Below, in pieces: positions 38,542 to 47,754 of a stretch of DNA of 64,000 bases. A model generated the notes under the pieces. It had not been told where the DNA came from. It saw only the letters and a list, made by a program, of their open reading frames with translations, and did not search any database. The translations under genes were made by a program, and so were the position numbers. The stretch lies in the NCBI RefSeq assembly GCF_005144885.1, contig NZ_CP039690.1:4043001-4107000 (forward strand). The letters are read 5' to 3'. The stretch's first letter is position 1; every line of letters begins with the position of its first letter. The DNA comes from Phreatobacter stygius. Lineage in GTDB: Bacteria > Pseudomonadota > Alphaproteobacteria > Rhizobiales > Phreatobacteraceae.

Positions 38542-40719
38542 ATGTCCGCGCCGCGCTATGCCGATGTCCTGATTCCCGTCGCCGTCGATCGCCCCTACAG
38601 CTACCGCATCCCCGCGGATCTTGCAGTCGGGCCCGGCGATCTCGTGGCCGTGCCGCTCGGCAACCGCACGGCGGTCGGCGCGGTCTGGCGTCTGCGCGAC
38701 GAGCCCGGCGGGGTATCGCACAACCGGCTGAAGGACATCGCGGCCCGCCATGACGTTCCGCCGGTGCCGCATGAGATCCGTCGCCTGGTCGACTGGATCG
38801 CCGACTATACGCTCGCGCCGCGCGGCATGGTGCTGCGCATGGCGATGCGCGATCCCGACGCCCTTGCGCCGCCCCGGCCGCGCATCGGCGTGCGCGCCAC
38901 CGGCCAGCCGGCGAGCCGGCCGACGCCGTCGCGCGCCAAGGTCCTGGCCCTGATGGCCGATGGGCTGGCGCGGGGCAAAAGCGAGGCGGCGCGCGAGGCC
39001 GGCGTCTCGGTCGGCGTCATCGATGGCCTGGTCGACGACGGCGCGCTGGAAGCGATCACGCTCGCCCCCGAGGCTGTCGCCCTGCCGCTCGATCCGGCCT
39101 ATGCGGTGGCCAGCCTCAACACCGCCCAGAAAGACGCGGCGCTGGCCATCGAGGACGCCGTGGCGGCCGGCGGTTTCCAGGTCTTCCTGCTCGACGGCGT
39201 CACCGGCTCGGGCAAGACCGAGGTCTATTTCGAGGCGGTGGCCGAGGCGCTCAGGCAGGACAAGCAGACGCTCATCCTGGTGCCGGAAATCGCGCTCACC
39301 ACCCAGTTTCTCGACCGTTTCGCCCAGCGCTTCGGCCACCGGCCGGCGGCCTGGCATTCCGGTATCGGTGCGACCAGGCGCGCCCGGGTCTGGACCGGGG
39401 TCGCGGCCGGCGAGGTCAAGGTGGTCATCGGCGCGCGCTCGGCGCTGTTCCTGCCGTTCAAGGCGCTTGGCCTGGTCGTCGTCGATGAGGAACACGAGCA
39501 GGCCTACAAGCAGGATGACGGCGTCCACTACCATGCCCGCGACATGGCGGTGGTGCGTGCCCGCTTGCACGATGCGCCGGTGGTGCTCGCCTCGGCAACG
39601 CCTTCGGTCGAATCCAGGGTCAATGCCGACAAGGGTCGCTATCGGCGGCTGATCCTGCCCGAACGTTTCGGCGGGCGCGAAATGCCCAAGATCGCGACCG
39701 TCGACCTGAAGACCAGAGGTGCGCCGCATGGACGCTGGATCTCGCCGGCGCTCGAGCTGGCGGTCCGCGACACCCTTGCCGCCAAGGAACAGTCGCTTCT
39801 CTTCCTCAACCGGCGCGGCTATGCGCCGCTGACGCTTTGCCGGGCCTGCGGCGAGCGTGTGCAATGCCCGAACTGCACCGCCTGGCTGGTCGACCATCGC
39901 TTCCGCCGGCGGCTGGTCTGCCACCATTGCGGTTTCTCCATGCCGCCGCTGGAGCATTGCCCCAAATGCGAGGCGGTCGACAGTTTTGTTGCCTGCGGGC
40001 CCGGCGTCGAACGGCTGGCGGAAGAATGCGCCACGCTGTTCCCGGAAGCCCGCCTTCTGGTGCTCTCCTCCGACATGGCCGGCGGCATCGAGCGGATCCG
40101 CCAGGAGATCGAGGCCGTCGCCAAGGGCGAGGCCGACATCGTCATCGGCACGCAACTGGTCGCCAAGGGCCACAATTTCCCGCATCTGGCTTTGGTCGGC
40201 GTCATCGATGCCGATCTTGGCCTGTCCAATGGCGACCCGCGGGCCGGCGAGCGGACGTTCCAACTGTTGCAGCAGGTGGTCGGCCGGGCCGGCCGGGCCA
40301 AGGACGGTTCGCGCGCGCTGATCCAGACCCACCAGCCGGCCCATCCGATCATCGACGCCATCGTCAAGGGCGACCGCGAGGCCTTCTACGCCGCCGAGAT
40401 CGCCATGCGCGAAGAGGCGCAACTGCCGCCCTATGGCCGGCTGGCGGCGCTGGTCGTCTCGGCCGAGGCCCAGGCCGACGCCTTCGGTTATGCCCGCACC
40501 ATCATGCGGGCGGCGCCTGTCGGCACGGATGTACGGCTCCTGGGCCCGGCCGAGGCGCCTCTCGCCCTGGTGCGTGGTCGCCACCGCGTCCGCCTGCTGG
40601 CGCGTTCAGCACGGGCCTTCGACATGTCCGGCTGGCTGCGCGCCTGGCTCTCCTCGGTCGAGGCGCCGCGCGGCAATGTCCGGCTCGAAATCGATGTCGA
40701 CCCGCAGAGCTTCTTGTAG
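38542..40719 (+). CDS. priA: Primosomal protein N', replication restart helicase
   Basis: This 725-residue protein has the N-terminal 3'-DNA-binding domain (YADVLIPVAVDRPYSYRIP). It has helicase motifs with Walker A DGVTGSGKTE (about 217) and DEEHEQAYKQDD. The zinc-binding insert holds paired cysteines (CRACGERVQCPNC, CHHCGF, CPKCEAVDSFVACGPG), and the C-terminal helicase and S10-like domains follow. It reloads the replisome at stalled forks. It is a lone gene, divergent from bfd. Confidence 0.97.
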   Translation: MSAPRYADVLIPVAVDRPYSYRIPADLAVGPGDLVAVPLGNRTAVGAVWRLRDEPGGVSHNRLKDIAARHDVPPVPHEIRRLVDWIADYTLAPRGMVLRMAMRDPDALAPPRPRIGVRATGQPASRPTPSRAKVLALMADGLARGKSEAAREAGVSVGVIDGLVDDGALEAITLAPEAVALPLDPAYAVASLNTAQKDAALAIEDAVAAGGFQVFLLDGVTGSGKTEVYFEAVAEALRQDKQTLILVPEIALTTQFLDRFAQRFGHRPAAWHSGIGATRRARVWTGVAAGEVKVVIGARSALFLPFKALGLVVVDEEHEQAYKQDDGVHYHARDMAVVRARLHDAPVVLASATPSVESRVNADKGRYRRLILPERFGGREMPKIATVDLKTRGAPHGRWISPALELAVRDTLAAKEQSLLFLNRRGYAPLTLCRACGERVQCPNCTAWLVDHRFRRRLVCHHCGFSMPPLEHCPKCEAVDSFVACGPGVERLAEECATLFPEARLLVLSSDMAGGIERIRQEIEAVAKGEADIVIGTQLVAKGHNFPHLALVGVIDADLGLSNGDPRAGERTFQLLQQVVGRAGRAKDGSRALIQTHQPAHPIIDAIVKGDREAFYAAEIAMREEAQLPPYGRLAALVVSAEAQADAFGYARTIMRAAPVGTDVRLLGPAEAPLALVRGRHRVRLLARSARAFDMSGWLRAWLSSVEAPRGNVRLEIDVDPQSFL

Positions 40720-40722
40720 ATC

Positions 40723-41586
40723 TTAGGCCAGTGCCGTCTCGCCCGGCCAGGCGAAGCGCGCCCAGTCCGGCTTGACCGGGGTCAGCACGATGCCGCCGGC
40801 GGTGATGGCCAGGCCCGCGGCAAGCGCATCCTCGATTCGGTCGAGCCGCAGCTTGGCGAGGCCGCGGCCTTCGGTTGCCGAGCCCATATGGCCGATCAGC
40901 TTGTCGCCGGCGGTCACCTCGAGGCCGGCCTCGGGTGCGGGCCCGTCGAACCTGACCGGCACGACACGGGTGCGCGCGGTGCCGCGATGCTGCATGCGGC
41001 TGACCACCTCCTGGCCGATGAAACAGCCCTTGTCGAAGGCGACGCCCGACAACTGGTCCATGTCGACCTCATGCGGGAAGGCGTCGCCATAAGCGAAATC
41101 CTTGCCGCCTTCGGGAATGCCGAGCGCGATGCGATGGGCGTGATAGGCTGCGGCATTGGCTTCGCCGCCGGACGGCCAGGGCCCGATGACCCGCCAGCCG
41201 AGCTTGGGGTGGCGCGGATCGCGGGCGGCGAGCGTGCCGTCGCCGGGCGCCACATCGGTCCCCCAGACGGCGGTGACATCGAGGCTGTCGGACCGGTCTT
41301 CGATCGTCACCTTGGCGCGCAGCTTGTAGAAATTGAGCTTCTTGACCAGGTCGCCGGTCAGCGCCCGCGGCGCGTCGAGGATCAGTCCGCCGGCCGCGGC
41401 CGCCGGCGCCCTGATGATGAAGAAGTCGGCGACGATCTTGCCTTGCGGCGTCAAAAGGGCGCCGAAGCCGGCGCTGCCCTCGCCGACCGTGTCGACGTCG
41501 CAGGTCACCAATCCTTGCAGCAGTTTCACGGCGTCGTCGCCGGTCAGCTTCACCACGCCCCGGTCGGGCAGAAAGGCCGAATGCAT
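40723..41586 (-). CDS. ygfZ: Folate-binding YgfZ/IBA57-family protein
   Basis: The start MHSAFLPDRGVVKLTG gives 287 residues. The family signature KGCFIGQEVVSRMQHRG with its reactive Cys lies near residue 195. YgfZ-type proteins use a folate and help make or repair certain Fe-S enzymes. The gene is convergent with priA, with only 3 bp between the stops, and divergent from the dihydroorotase gene. Confidence 0.92.
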   Translation of the reverse strand: MHSAFLPDRGVVKLTGDDAVKLLQGLVTCDVDTVGEGSAGFGALLTPQGKIVADFFIIRAPAAAAGGLILDAPRALTGDLVKKLNFYKLRAKVTIEDRSDSLDVTAVWGTDVAPGDGTLAARDPRHPKLGWRVIGPWPSGGEANAAAYHAHRIALGIPEGGKDFAYGDAFPHEVDMDQLSGVAFDKGCFIGQEVVSRMQHRGTARTRVVPVRFDGPAPEAGLEVTAGDKLIGHMGSATEGRGLAKLRLDRIEDALAAGLAITAGGIVLTPVKPDWARFAWPGETALA

Positions 41587-41717
41587 TCCTGAGGCTCCCG
41601 CACGGCCAGTTGCGCGCGAGCGTTTCGCACGACTTGGCACCTTGTTCGATCTCCGACATAAGCGTGTCGGCACGCCGCTCCAAGGGTGCCGTCGTCACCA
41701 TGCCGGAGATAGCAGCC

Positions 41718-43055
41718 ATGTCCCAGACCTTCGACGTGATCTACCGCAGCGGCACGGTGGTCAATCAGGATGGCCGCGGTGAGCGCGATATCGGCGTGAC
41801 CGGCGGCCGGATCGCCGCGATCGGCGACCTGTCGCGGGCCTCTGCCGGCGAGCTGGTCGACTGCACCGGCCTGCATATCCTGCCCGGCGTCATCGACAGC
41901 CAAGTGCATTTCCGTGAACCGGGACCGAGCCACAAGGAAGACCTCGAGACCGGTTCGCGCGCCGCCGTCATGGGCGGCGTCACCGCGGTATTCGAAATGC
42001 CCAATACCGATCCGCAGACCACCACCGAAGCGGCGCTCGCCGACAAGGTCGCGCGCGCGGCCCAGCGGATGCATTGCGATTTCGCCTTCTGGGTCGGTGC
42101 CACCCATGGCAATGCCGGCGAGGTGGCCGAGCTGGAGCGCCTGCCGGGGGCCGCCGGCATCAAGGTGTTCATGGGATCGTCCACCGGCTCGCTGCTGGTC
42201 GAGGACGACGAGGGTGTCGCCTCGATCCTCCAGCACACCCGCCGGCGCGCCGCCTTCCATTCCGAGGATGAATACCGGCTGCGCGACCGCAAGGACCTGC
42301 GCATCGAGGGCGACGCGCGCTCCCATCCGGTCTGGCGCGACGAGATCGCGGCGCTGACCTGCACCGAACGGCTGGTCGGCATCGCCAAGCGCTTCAACGC
42401 CAAGATCCACGTGCTGCATATTTCGACGGCCGAGGAAATCGACTTTCTCCGGGGCCACAAGGATGTCGCGACCTGCGAGGCGACACCCCATCACCTGACC
42501 CTGGTGGCGCCCGACTGCTACGAGCGGCTCGGTACGCTCGCCCAGATGAACCCGCCGGTGCGCGAAGCCCGCCACCGCGACCGTATCTGGCATGGCATCG
42601 GCCAGGGCATTGTCGACGTGCTCGGCTCCGACCATGCGCCGCACACGCTGGAAGAGAAGGCCAAGACCTATCCGGCTTCGCCTTCCGGCATGACCGGCGT
42701 GCAGACCCTGGTGCCGATCATGCTCGACCACGTGAATGCCGGGCGGCTGACGCTGGAACGGTTTGTCGATCTGTCGAGCCACGGCCCGTCGCGCATCTTC
42801 GCGATCGCCGGCAAGGGCCGGATCGCCGCCGGTTATGATGCCGACCTGACCATTGTCGATCTGAAGCGGAAGGCCAGGATCGGCAATTCCTGGATCGCCT
42901 CGAAGAGCCAGTGGACGCCTTATGACGGCCTTGAGGTCACCGGCTGGCCGGTCGGCACGGTCATTCGCGGCCGGCGGGTGATGTGGGAGGGCGACCTGGT
43001 GACGCCGTCAGGTGGCGAGGCCGTGCGGTTCCAGGACGCCGGCGGGCCGCGGTGA
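41718..43055 (+). CDS. pyrC: Dihydroorotase (class I)
   Basis: The ATG at 41718 with GGAG upstream gives 445 residues. Metal ligands are seen in DSQVHFREPG and SDHAPHTLEEK, with further His in HVLHIST and ATPHHLTL. It would cyclise carbamoyl aspartate to dihydroorotate in pyrimidine synthesis. Allantoinase and hydantoinase are close relatives. No other pyr gene is adjacent, so the role is family-based. The next gene starts within its stop (GTGA). Confidence 0.88.
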   Translation: MSQTFDVIYRSGTVVNQDGRGERDIGVTGGRIAAIGDLSRASAGELVDCTGLHILPGVIDSQVHFREPGPSHKEDLETGSRAAVMGGVTAVFEMPNTDPQTTTEAALADKVARAAQRMHCDFAFWVGATHGNAGEVAELERLPGAAGIKVFMGSSTGSLLVEDDEGVASILQHTRRRAAFHSEDEYRLRDRKDLRIEGDARSHPVWRDEIAALTCTERLVGIAKRFNAKIHVLHISTAEEIDFLRGHKDVATCEATPHHLTLVAPDCYERLGTLAQMNPPVREARHRDRIWHGIGQGIVDVLGSDHAPHTLEEKAKTYPASPSGMTGVQTLVPIMLDHVNAGRLTLERFVDLSSHGPSRIFAIAGKGRIAAGYDADLTIVDLKRKARIGNSWIASKSQWTPYDGLEVTGWPVGTVIRGRRVMWEGDLVTPSGGEAVRFQDAGGPR

Positions 43056-43663
43056 GCGGCCAGCGGCGCTCGACCGATGGTTATGCCGAGAACGCGGCGG
43101 CGCTGACCGCGCAATATGAGAGCATTACCTTCGACCAGGTGCATCACGACATTCTGCATCTTCTCCCCGCCGAGCCCGTCCGTGCCATCGATATCGGGGC
43201 TGGGACCGGCCGCGACGCGGCGGCGCTGGCGGCGCGCGGCCACCGGGTGCTGGCGGTCGAACCGACAGCCGAACTCCTTGCCGAGGCCCGCAGGCTGCAC
43301 CCGGATCCCAGGATCGAATGGCTGGACGACGGCTTGCCCGAGCTTGCCCGTGTCCGGGCGCGGGCCGAGCGCTACGACCTCGCCTTCCTGACCGCGGTGT
43401 GGATGCATCTCGATGCGGCCGAACGGGAGGCCGCGATGGCGGCGCTGGCAAGCGTGATGGCGCCGCACGGTCTGGTGTTCATGACGCTGCGCCACGGGCC
43501 GGTGCCACCGGGCCGGCGCATGTTCGACGTTTCGGCGGATGAGACCGCGGCGCTTGCCGTCGCGAATCGGCTCACCGATATCCATCGCGGCAGCCGCGGC
43601 GACATGCTCAGCCGCCGCGCCGTGACGTGGAGCGTCCTGGCGTTCCGGCGGACTGGCGCCTGA
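43052..43663 (+). CDS. Class I SAM-dependent methyltransferase
   Basis: A GTG start overlaps the dihydroorotase stop by four bases and gives 203 residues. The SAM-binding motif I is AIDIGAGTGRDAAALAARGH, followed by VLAVEPTAELL and LTAVWMHLD. No substrate-specific domain is visible, so the substrate is unknown. Translational coupling to pyrC is expected. Confidence 0.85.
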   Translation: MSGQRRSTDGYAENAAALTAQYESITFDQVHHDILHLLPAEPVRAIDIGAGTGRDAAALAARGHRVLAVEPTAELLAEARRLHPDPRIEWLDDGLPELARVRARAERYDLAFLTAVWMHLDAAEREAAMAALASVMAPHGLVFMTLRHGPVPPGRRMFDVSADETAALAVANRLTDIHRGSRGDMLSRRAVTWSVLAFRRTGA

Positions 43664-43690
43664 GCGGCCGAGGCCGCCCGGCGCCGACCA

Positions 43691-44023
43691 TCAGGTCTTG
43701 TCGTCGAGCGTCGCCTTCGGCGCGTTGGCCTTCACGCTGTCGATCCCTGCATCGCGGGCGGCGACCGAGGAATAGGTTTCACTGGTGCCGATCACCTGGC
43801 TGTTGGCAGCCTTCAGGTTGAACATCGGCTGGCCGCTCTTGGCGTCCTTGCGCTCATAGCGCGCGTCCAGGGGAGCGTTGGTCCTGACCGAGGCGATGCC
43901 GTTCTCGGCGGCGGCCTTGGTGGTATAGTGCTCACTGCTCAGAATGGTCTGACCATTGCCGGCCTTGAGCACGAAGTGGAACTGACCACTTGCTCCCTTC
44001 GACAATACGAACGTCCCAGCCAT
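43691..44023 (-). CDS. YegP family (DUF1508) protein with two tandem repeats
   Basis: AGGGAGG is ideally spaced (6 nt) from the ATG at 44023, giving 110 residues rather than the ATG at 44029. Two copies of the DUF1508 repeat are visible, FVLKAGNGQTILSSEHYTTK and FNLKAANSQVIGTSETYSS, each ending in a segment like IASVRTNAP or IDSVKANAP. Members are small and of unknown function. Confidence 0.92.
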   Translation of the reverse strand: MAGTFVLSKGASGQFHFVLKAGNGQTILSSEHYTTKAAAENGIASVRTNAPLDARYERKDAKSGQPMFNLKAANSQVIGTSETYSSVAARDAGIDSVKANAPKATLDDKT

Positions 44024-44120
44024 CGGCATCCTCCCTCGTTTGCGCGCGAATCGAGCGTCGGCAAAGTCTAAGGGGCGGGGTGATGGGTTCAAGCCAGGGG
44101 GTCGGCACAGGCCGGCCCGA

Positions 44121-44855
44121 TCACTCCCCGGCCAGGAAATAGTGCAGCGTGCCATCAGGGCCGATGCCGAGCCGCCAGAACACCCAGGCGTTCAGCACCC
44201 GCATATCGCGCACGTCCTGGGCCGTCATCAGCCGGTAGAGGTCGACCGATTGTTGCGGCGTCAGCCGGTCAAGCGGCACATGGGCAAGATAGGGCCAGAC
44301 CGTCATTTCCTGCGGCGTGCCCTTGTTGATCACCGCCGCCGGCAGATCGAGAATGTTCAGCAGGATGGCCAGGATCTCGTGGCCTTCGCCATCGCCCGAG
44401 GCCTGTTTCCAGAAGGCGACCGGGTCGCGTTCGCTGCCGCGGCTGAACACCGGCGTGGTTTCGTTCATCTGGAATACCACCGCCAGGCGTTCGATATTGC
44501 CGGAGCGGGCCGCGAGGATGAGCTTCTCGCGGGTATGGCCGACGCGTTCGCGCAGATCTTCATTGTCGGGCAGCAATTCGACGGAAACCGGTGGCGGCGT
44601 GCGGCGCTGCGCCGGCGGCGCGGGCGCCGGCGTGGCGGTCGTGGCCGGAGCAGGTGTCCGGGGTTCAGGATCGCCGGCACGCGGCGTCACATCGCGAATC
44701 GTCGATCTGAGCGGCGTGCTGGTGCTGGACAGTCGCGGCTGCTGGACCTCGGCCGGCAGGCGCGCCCGGTCGGTCGGCATGATCTGGCCGACCGCGACGC
44801 CGAGCACGGTGATCGAAACGACGGCACCAAGGATTGCGACAGTCCGTGGGTTCAA
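44121..44855 (-). CDS. Membrane-anchored protein of unknown function
   Basis: I place the start at a TTG (44855) after a GGGGG stretch, because the frame upstream encodes an Arg-rich shadow of the preceding gene. This gives 244 residues: one N-terminal membrane span (about 4-22), a Pro/Ala/Thr-rich linker (about 45-90) and a soluble domain with LLPDNEDLRERVGHTREKL and LHYFLAGE. It follows the 86-residue gene by 29 bp. A CTG start one codon earlier is possible. No family was recognised. Confidence 0.65.
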   Translation of the reverse strand: MNPRTVAILGAVVSITVLGVAVGQIMPTDRARLPAEVQQPRLSSTSTPLRSTIRDVTPRAGDPEPRTPAPATTATPAPAPPAQRRTPPPVSVELLPDNEDLRERVGHTREKLILAARSGNIERLAVVFQMNETTPVFSRGSERDPVAFWKQASGDGEGHEILAILLNILDLPAAVINKGTPQEMTVWPYLAHVPLDRLTPQQSVDLYRLMTAQDVRDMRVLNAWVFWRLGIGPDGTLHYFLAGE

Positions 44856-44884
44856 CAGGCCAGCCCCCGCAGCCGCTTGACCGG

Positions 44885-45145
44885 TCAGTGCGCTGAGCGG
44901 TCCACCGTGAACTCGCCGGCGCGCACGCGCTCGGCCAATCGCTCGGCGAAGACGGCGGCAGCTTCTTCGCCATAGGTCGCCACCATCTCGACGAAAGAGG
45001 CGAAGACGGCGGCCTGTGCGATGCAGTCGACGTCGAGACCGTCGAGCCGTGCCTCGGCGAAGGCCTCCGACACATAGCTCATCGCCGCCTGCCGCTGGTC
45101 TTCGGCTTCGGCTGCACGTGCGGATATCGCGGGAGCAAACTGCAT
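44885..45145 (-). CDS. Small acidic protein of unknown function
   Basis: AGGA is better spaced from the ATG at 45145 than from the one at 45151, giving 86 residues. The sequence is Ala/Glu-rich and probably all helical (SYVSEAFAEARLDGLD, VEMVATYGEEAAAVFAERLA). No signal peptide or domain is visible. It is probably co-transcribed with the membrane-anchored gene downstream. Confidence 0.62.
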   Translation of the reverse strand: MQFAPAISARAAEAEDQRQAAMSYVSEAFAEARLDGLDVDCIAQAAVFASFVEMVATYGEEAAAVFAERLAERVRAGEFTVDRSAH

Positions 45146-45295
45146 CGTCATGTCCTGATGGGGGACCGGCGGGCCTGATTTGCCCCATGACGGGACACTA
45201 GCATGGGCTGTCGCCAAGGGCAGCCAATTCTCACCGGAAGGTTAACATCCGTGAATTAATCTTCTGTGATCCCAAAATGACACGCAGCACCGCAT

Positions 45296-45341
45296 GTTTC
45301 CCGCTCAACTTCGACCGTTTTGTCCAAGTCGAGCGGGAAAC
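45296..45341. repeat. Long inverted repeat, possible interspersed Rhizobiales element
   Basis: GTTTCCCGCTC (45296-45306) and GAGCGGGAAAC (45331-45341) match perfectly, with an inner ACTT/AAGT pair, around a loop containing CGACCGTTTTGTCC. It sits 4 bp after the stop of the next gene on the minus strand but has no U-tract on that strand. The sequence resembles short palindromic intergenic elements of this order. Confidence 0.55.
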
Positions 45342-45344
45342 ACT

Positions 45345-45764
45345 CTAATTCACGAACCTGCTGGTGATATCGGCGACGATGCGCTGACCCTCGTCCAGAT
45401 AACGCCTGGTCGCGACCTGGGCCGCCGGTGTGCAACTGCGATGGGTCTGCTCGAACCCGGCATAACCGCGGTTGAATCGGAGCGTCAGCCGTTCGCGCCG
45501 CTCGCCGCTGCCGGCCTCGGCGTCGAGCAAGGCCTGCATCTCGCGGCGCCAGGCGCCGGTATCCGGCGCGGTGCAAAGGGTGCGCAGGTAGTGCAGCGCC
45601 CCCATGATCTCGGCCAGCCGCAGCAATTGCGGCTCATAGGGCGCCTGGAGCAACGCCTCGGGCACGGCCGGAGGCGGCGGCGGTGGCGTTGCCGCGCGCT
45701 GCGCCGCAGCCGCCGTCGGCAAGGCGAGACCGAGCATCAGGGCGAAAAGCGCGCGGCGGATCAT
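45345..45764 (-). CDS. TIGR02301-like small exported protein
   Basis: The start MIRRALFALMLG gives 139 residues with a signal peptide (1-21, ending AAAAQ). A Pro-rich segment follows, then a helical domain with LRLAEIMGALHYLRTLC and RFNRGYAGFEQTHRSC. Paired Cys could form a disulfide. Proteins of this form are annotated TIGR02301 in Alphaproteobacteria and are of unknown function. It is predicted to be periplasmic. Confidence 0.75.
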   Translation of the reverse strand: MIRRALFALMLGLALPTAAAAQRAATPPPPPPAVPEALLQAPYEPQLLRLAEIMGALHYLRTLCTAPDTGAWRREMQALLDAEAGSGERRERLTLRFNRGYAGFEQTHRSCTPAAQVATRRYLDEGQRIVADITSRFVN

Positions 45765-45825
45765 CTTGAAGATATGCGCCAGCCGGGCAGGCACCGCAAC
45801 ATCGGGCGCGCGACAGGGTTGACGG

Positions 45826-46287
45826 TCAGGCCGGCGCGGCGAGGCCGCCGGCGGCGGCGAGCGCAAAGGCCGCGCGCGCCACATCCGCGAGCCCGTCGGT
45901 GGTGGCCAGGCGGCCGATCTCGGCAAGGCTGACCCAGCGGATGTCGGACGCTTCGGGCGAAGGCTCGCCTTCACCGGAGAGCCAGCGTGCGGCGTAGCTG
46001 ACCACGACGAAGTGCCGTTCCACCCGGCCGTCGGCATCGCGCGTGATGATGTCGCGGGCGCTGCACAGGCCGACCGGCGCGGCCAGCACCGAGACCTCCT
46101 CCATCAATTCGCGGGCGGCCGCTTCGGCCAGCGTCTCGCCGATTTCGACCAGGCCGCCGGGCAGGCTGTAGAGCCCGCGTCCCGGCGGGTTGGCGCGCTG
46201 CGCGACCAGCATCCGGTCGCCGCGAATCACCGCCGTCGAGACGGCCAGGATGGGGCGGGGCGGATAGGAGCGATCGGTCATGGCCAT
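45826..46287 (-). CDS. Nudix hydrolase
   Basis: The 153-residue protein carries a complete Nudix box, GLVEIGETLAEAAARELMEE, which binds Mg2+ and cleaves nucleoside diphosphate-linked compounds. The C-terminal part has the EASDIRWVSLAEI strand typical of ADP-ribose/NADH-type members. The substrate is unknown. The start could also be the ATG at 46281; no clear ribosome site decides. Confidence 0.92.
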   Translation of the reverse strand: MAMTDRSYPPRPILAVSTAVIRGDRMLVAQRANPPGRGLYSLPGGLVEIGETLAEAAARELMEEVSVLAAPVGLCSARDIITRDADGRVERHFVVVSYAARWLSGEGEPSPEASDIRWVSLAEIGRLATTDGLADVARAAFALAAAGGLAAPA

Positions 46288-46314
46288 CCGAAGGAGTTGG
46301 GCGGCCGGACGCTA

Positions 46315-46827
46315 TCAGCGCGTCATCAGGGCGTCGATGGCATCCTGGGCCGAGGCCGGCGCCATCTGGTCCTCATCCTCGTCGACGACGGCGTTCATCA
46401 CGCCCACCGCGCGCGCGGCGAGCGGCTTCAGGATGAAGCCCGCCTCCTCGGCGATGATCGCGGCGGCGGGGCCGGCGCCGACGGCCTTCAGACTGTCGAT
46501 GGCCGCCGTCATCAACTGGTCCATCTGGTCGATGACGGCGTGGAAGCGGCGGAGCACGGCGGCCGGCGCGTGCTGATAGACCTGCAGCACCAGCTCCTTG
46601 TCGCGATAGCTCGACTGCAGGAAATGCTGTTCGTAGGTCAGTGGCGTCCAGCCGATCACGTCGTCCATGCAGTCGGGCATGGACGGGATCAGCTCGAGCA
46701 GCATGATCGCTTCGTTGAAATGGTTCAGGTAGTCGGTTGCCAGCTTCGTCTCGGGGTGGATATTGGCCGCGCGCAGACGCTCGGGCGTCGGCATGAGGTG
46801 CGCGTCCTGGAGATCGGCTGCAAGCAT
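46315..46827 (-). CDS. Conserved helical protein of unknown function
   Basis: The 170-residue soluble protein is rich in Ala, Met and Leu with no signal peptide. Stretches such as TDYLNHFNEAIMLLELIPSM and VLRRFHAVIDQMDQLMTAAI predict a helical bundle. The acidic patch VVDEDEDQ lies near the C-terminus. I recognise no domain. It is 27 bp upstream of the Nudix gene on the same strand, so the two probably form a transcript. Confidence 0.7.
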   Translation of the reverse strand: MLAADLQDAHLMPTPERLRAANIHPETKLATDYLNHFNEAIMLLELIPSMPDCMDDVIGWTPLTYEQHFLQSSYRDKELVLQVYQHAPAAVLRRFHAVIDQMDQLMTAAIDSLKAVGAGPAAAIIAEEAGFILKPLAARAVGVMNAVVDEDEDQMAPASAQDAIDALMTR

Positions 46828-46998
46828 CGGCTAATGTGTGTCCTTCTGGGCTCCTCTATCAGCCACGACCATGGTGAAGGAAGGTTTAAGCCGATGCCTG
46901 GGGCGAAGCTCTCGAACGCCAAAATCGTCAGCAATGCCAGCGGAACCGGCGAGCGTCGTGCGCGGCGGGCGCGCCTGGCCGTCGGATCGGCCTGAGCC

Positions 46999-47754
46999 AT
47001 GTGCGGCCGCTTCGCCATTACCACCATGCCGGAATTGCTCAGGGAGCAGTTCGGTTATGTCGACCAGCCGAATTTCCCGCCGCGCTTCAATATCGCGCCG
47101 ACCCAGCCGGTGCCGGTGGTCACCATCATCGAGGGACGCCGGCGTTTCGTGCTGATGCGCTGGGGTTTTCTGCCGGGCTGGGTCAAGGAACCCAACGAAT
47201 TTCCGCTGGTCATCAATATCCGCGCCGAGACCGCGCGCGAAAAACCGTCGTTCCGCGCCGCCTTCCAGCGCCGGCGCGGGCTGATGCCGGTCGATGGCTT
47301 CTACGAATGGCGCCGCGACGGCCGGGTTTCGACGCCCTATCTGATCCGCCGGGCCGACGGCGCCCCCTTTGCCTTTCCGGCCCTGTGGGAAACCTGGGCT
47401 TCGCCCGACGGGTCGGAGATCGATACCGCGGCGCTGATGACCACCGAGGCGAGCGGGTCCTTGCAGACGATCCATCCGCGCCAGCCGATCATCCTCGATC
47501 CGACGTCGTGGGACGAGTGGCTCGACCCGGCAACCTCGCCGGACCGGGCCGAGGCGCTGCTGAAAGCACCCTTGCAAGGCGAGCTGGAGCTTCGCCGCAT
47601 CGGCACGGCGGTCAACAAGGTGACCAATGACGGGCCAGAGGTCCAGGACGAGGCGGGTGACGAGGACGCCGCCCCGCGACCGGCGAAGGCGCCGAAGCCC
47701 GCCGCCAAGCCTAAGGCGCCGCCTGGGGATGAAGGGCAGGGCAGCCTGTTCTAG
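46999..47754 (+). CDS. SRAP (YedK/HMCES) abasic-site shielding protein with clamp-like C-terminus
   Basis: The 251-residue protein has the catalytic C2 (MCGRFA), which in this family crosslinks to abasic sites in single-stranded DNA. NIRAETAREKPSF, PVDGFYEWRR and the His in TIHPRQP complete the active site. Residues 1-208 or so form the usual SRAP domain. They are followed by an acidic then Lys/Ala/Pro-rich linker (APKPAAKPKAPP) and the extreme C-terminus QGSLF. That pentapeptide fits the bacterial beta-clamp-binding motif QL(S/D)LF at four of five positions. Confidence 0.93.
   Translation: MCGRFAITTMPELLREQFGYVDQPNFPPRFNIAPTQPVPVVTIIEGRRRFVLMRWGFLPGWVKEPNEFPLVINIRAETAREKPSFRAAFQRRRGLMPVDGFYEWRRDGRVSTPYLIRRADGAPFAFPALWETWASPDGSEIDTAALMTTEASGSLQTIHPRQPIILDPTSWDEWLDPATSPDRAEALLKAPLQGELELRRIGTAVNKVTNDGPEVQDEAGDEDAAPRPAKAPKPAAKPKAPPGDEGQGSLF

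Noticed and set aside
38362-40584. 740-residue minus-strand frame opposite priA
   Set aside because: priA is full length with zinc and helicase motifs; the reverse frame is a shadow.
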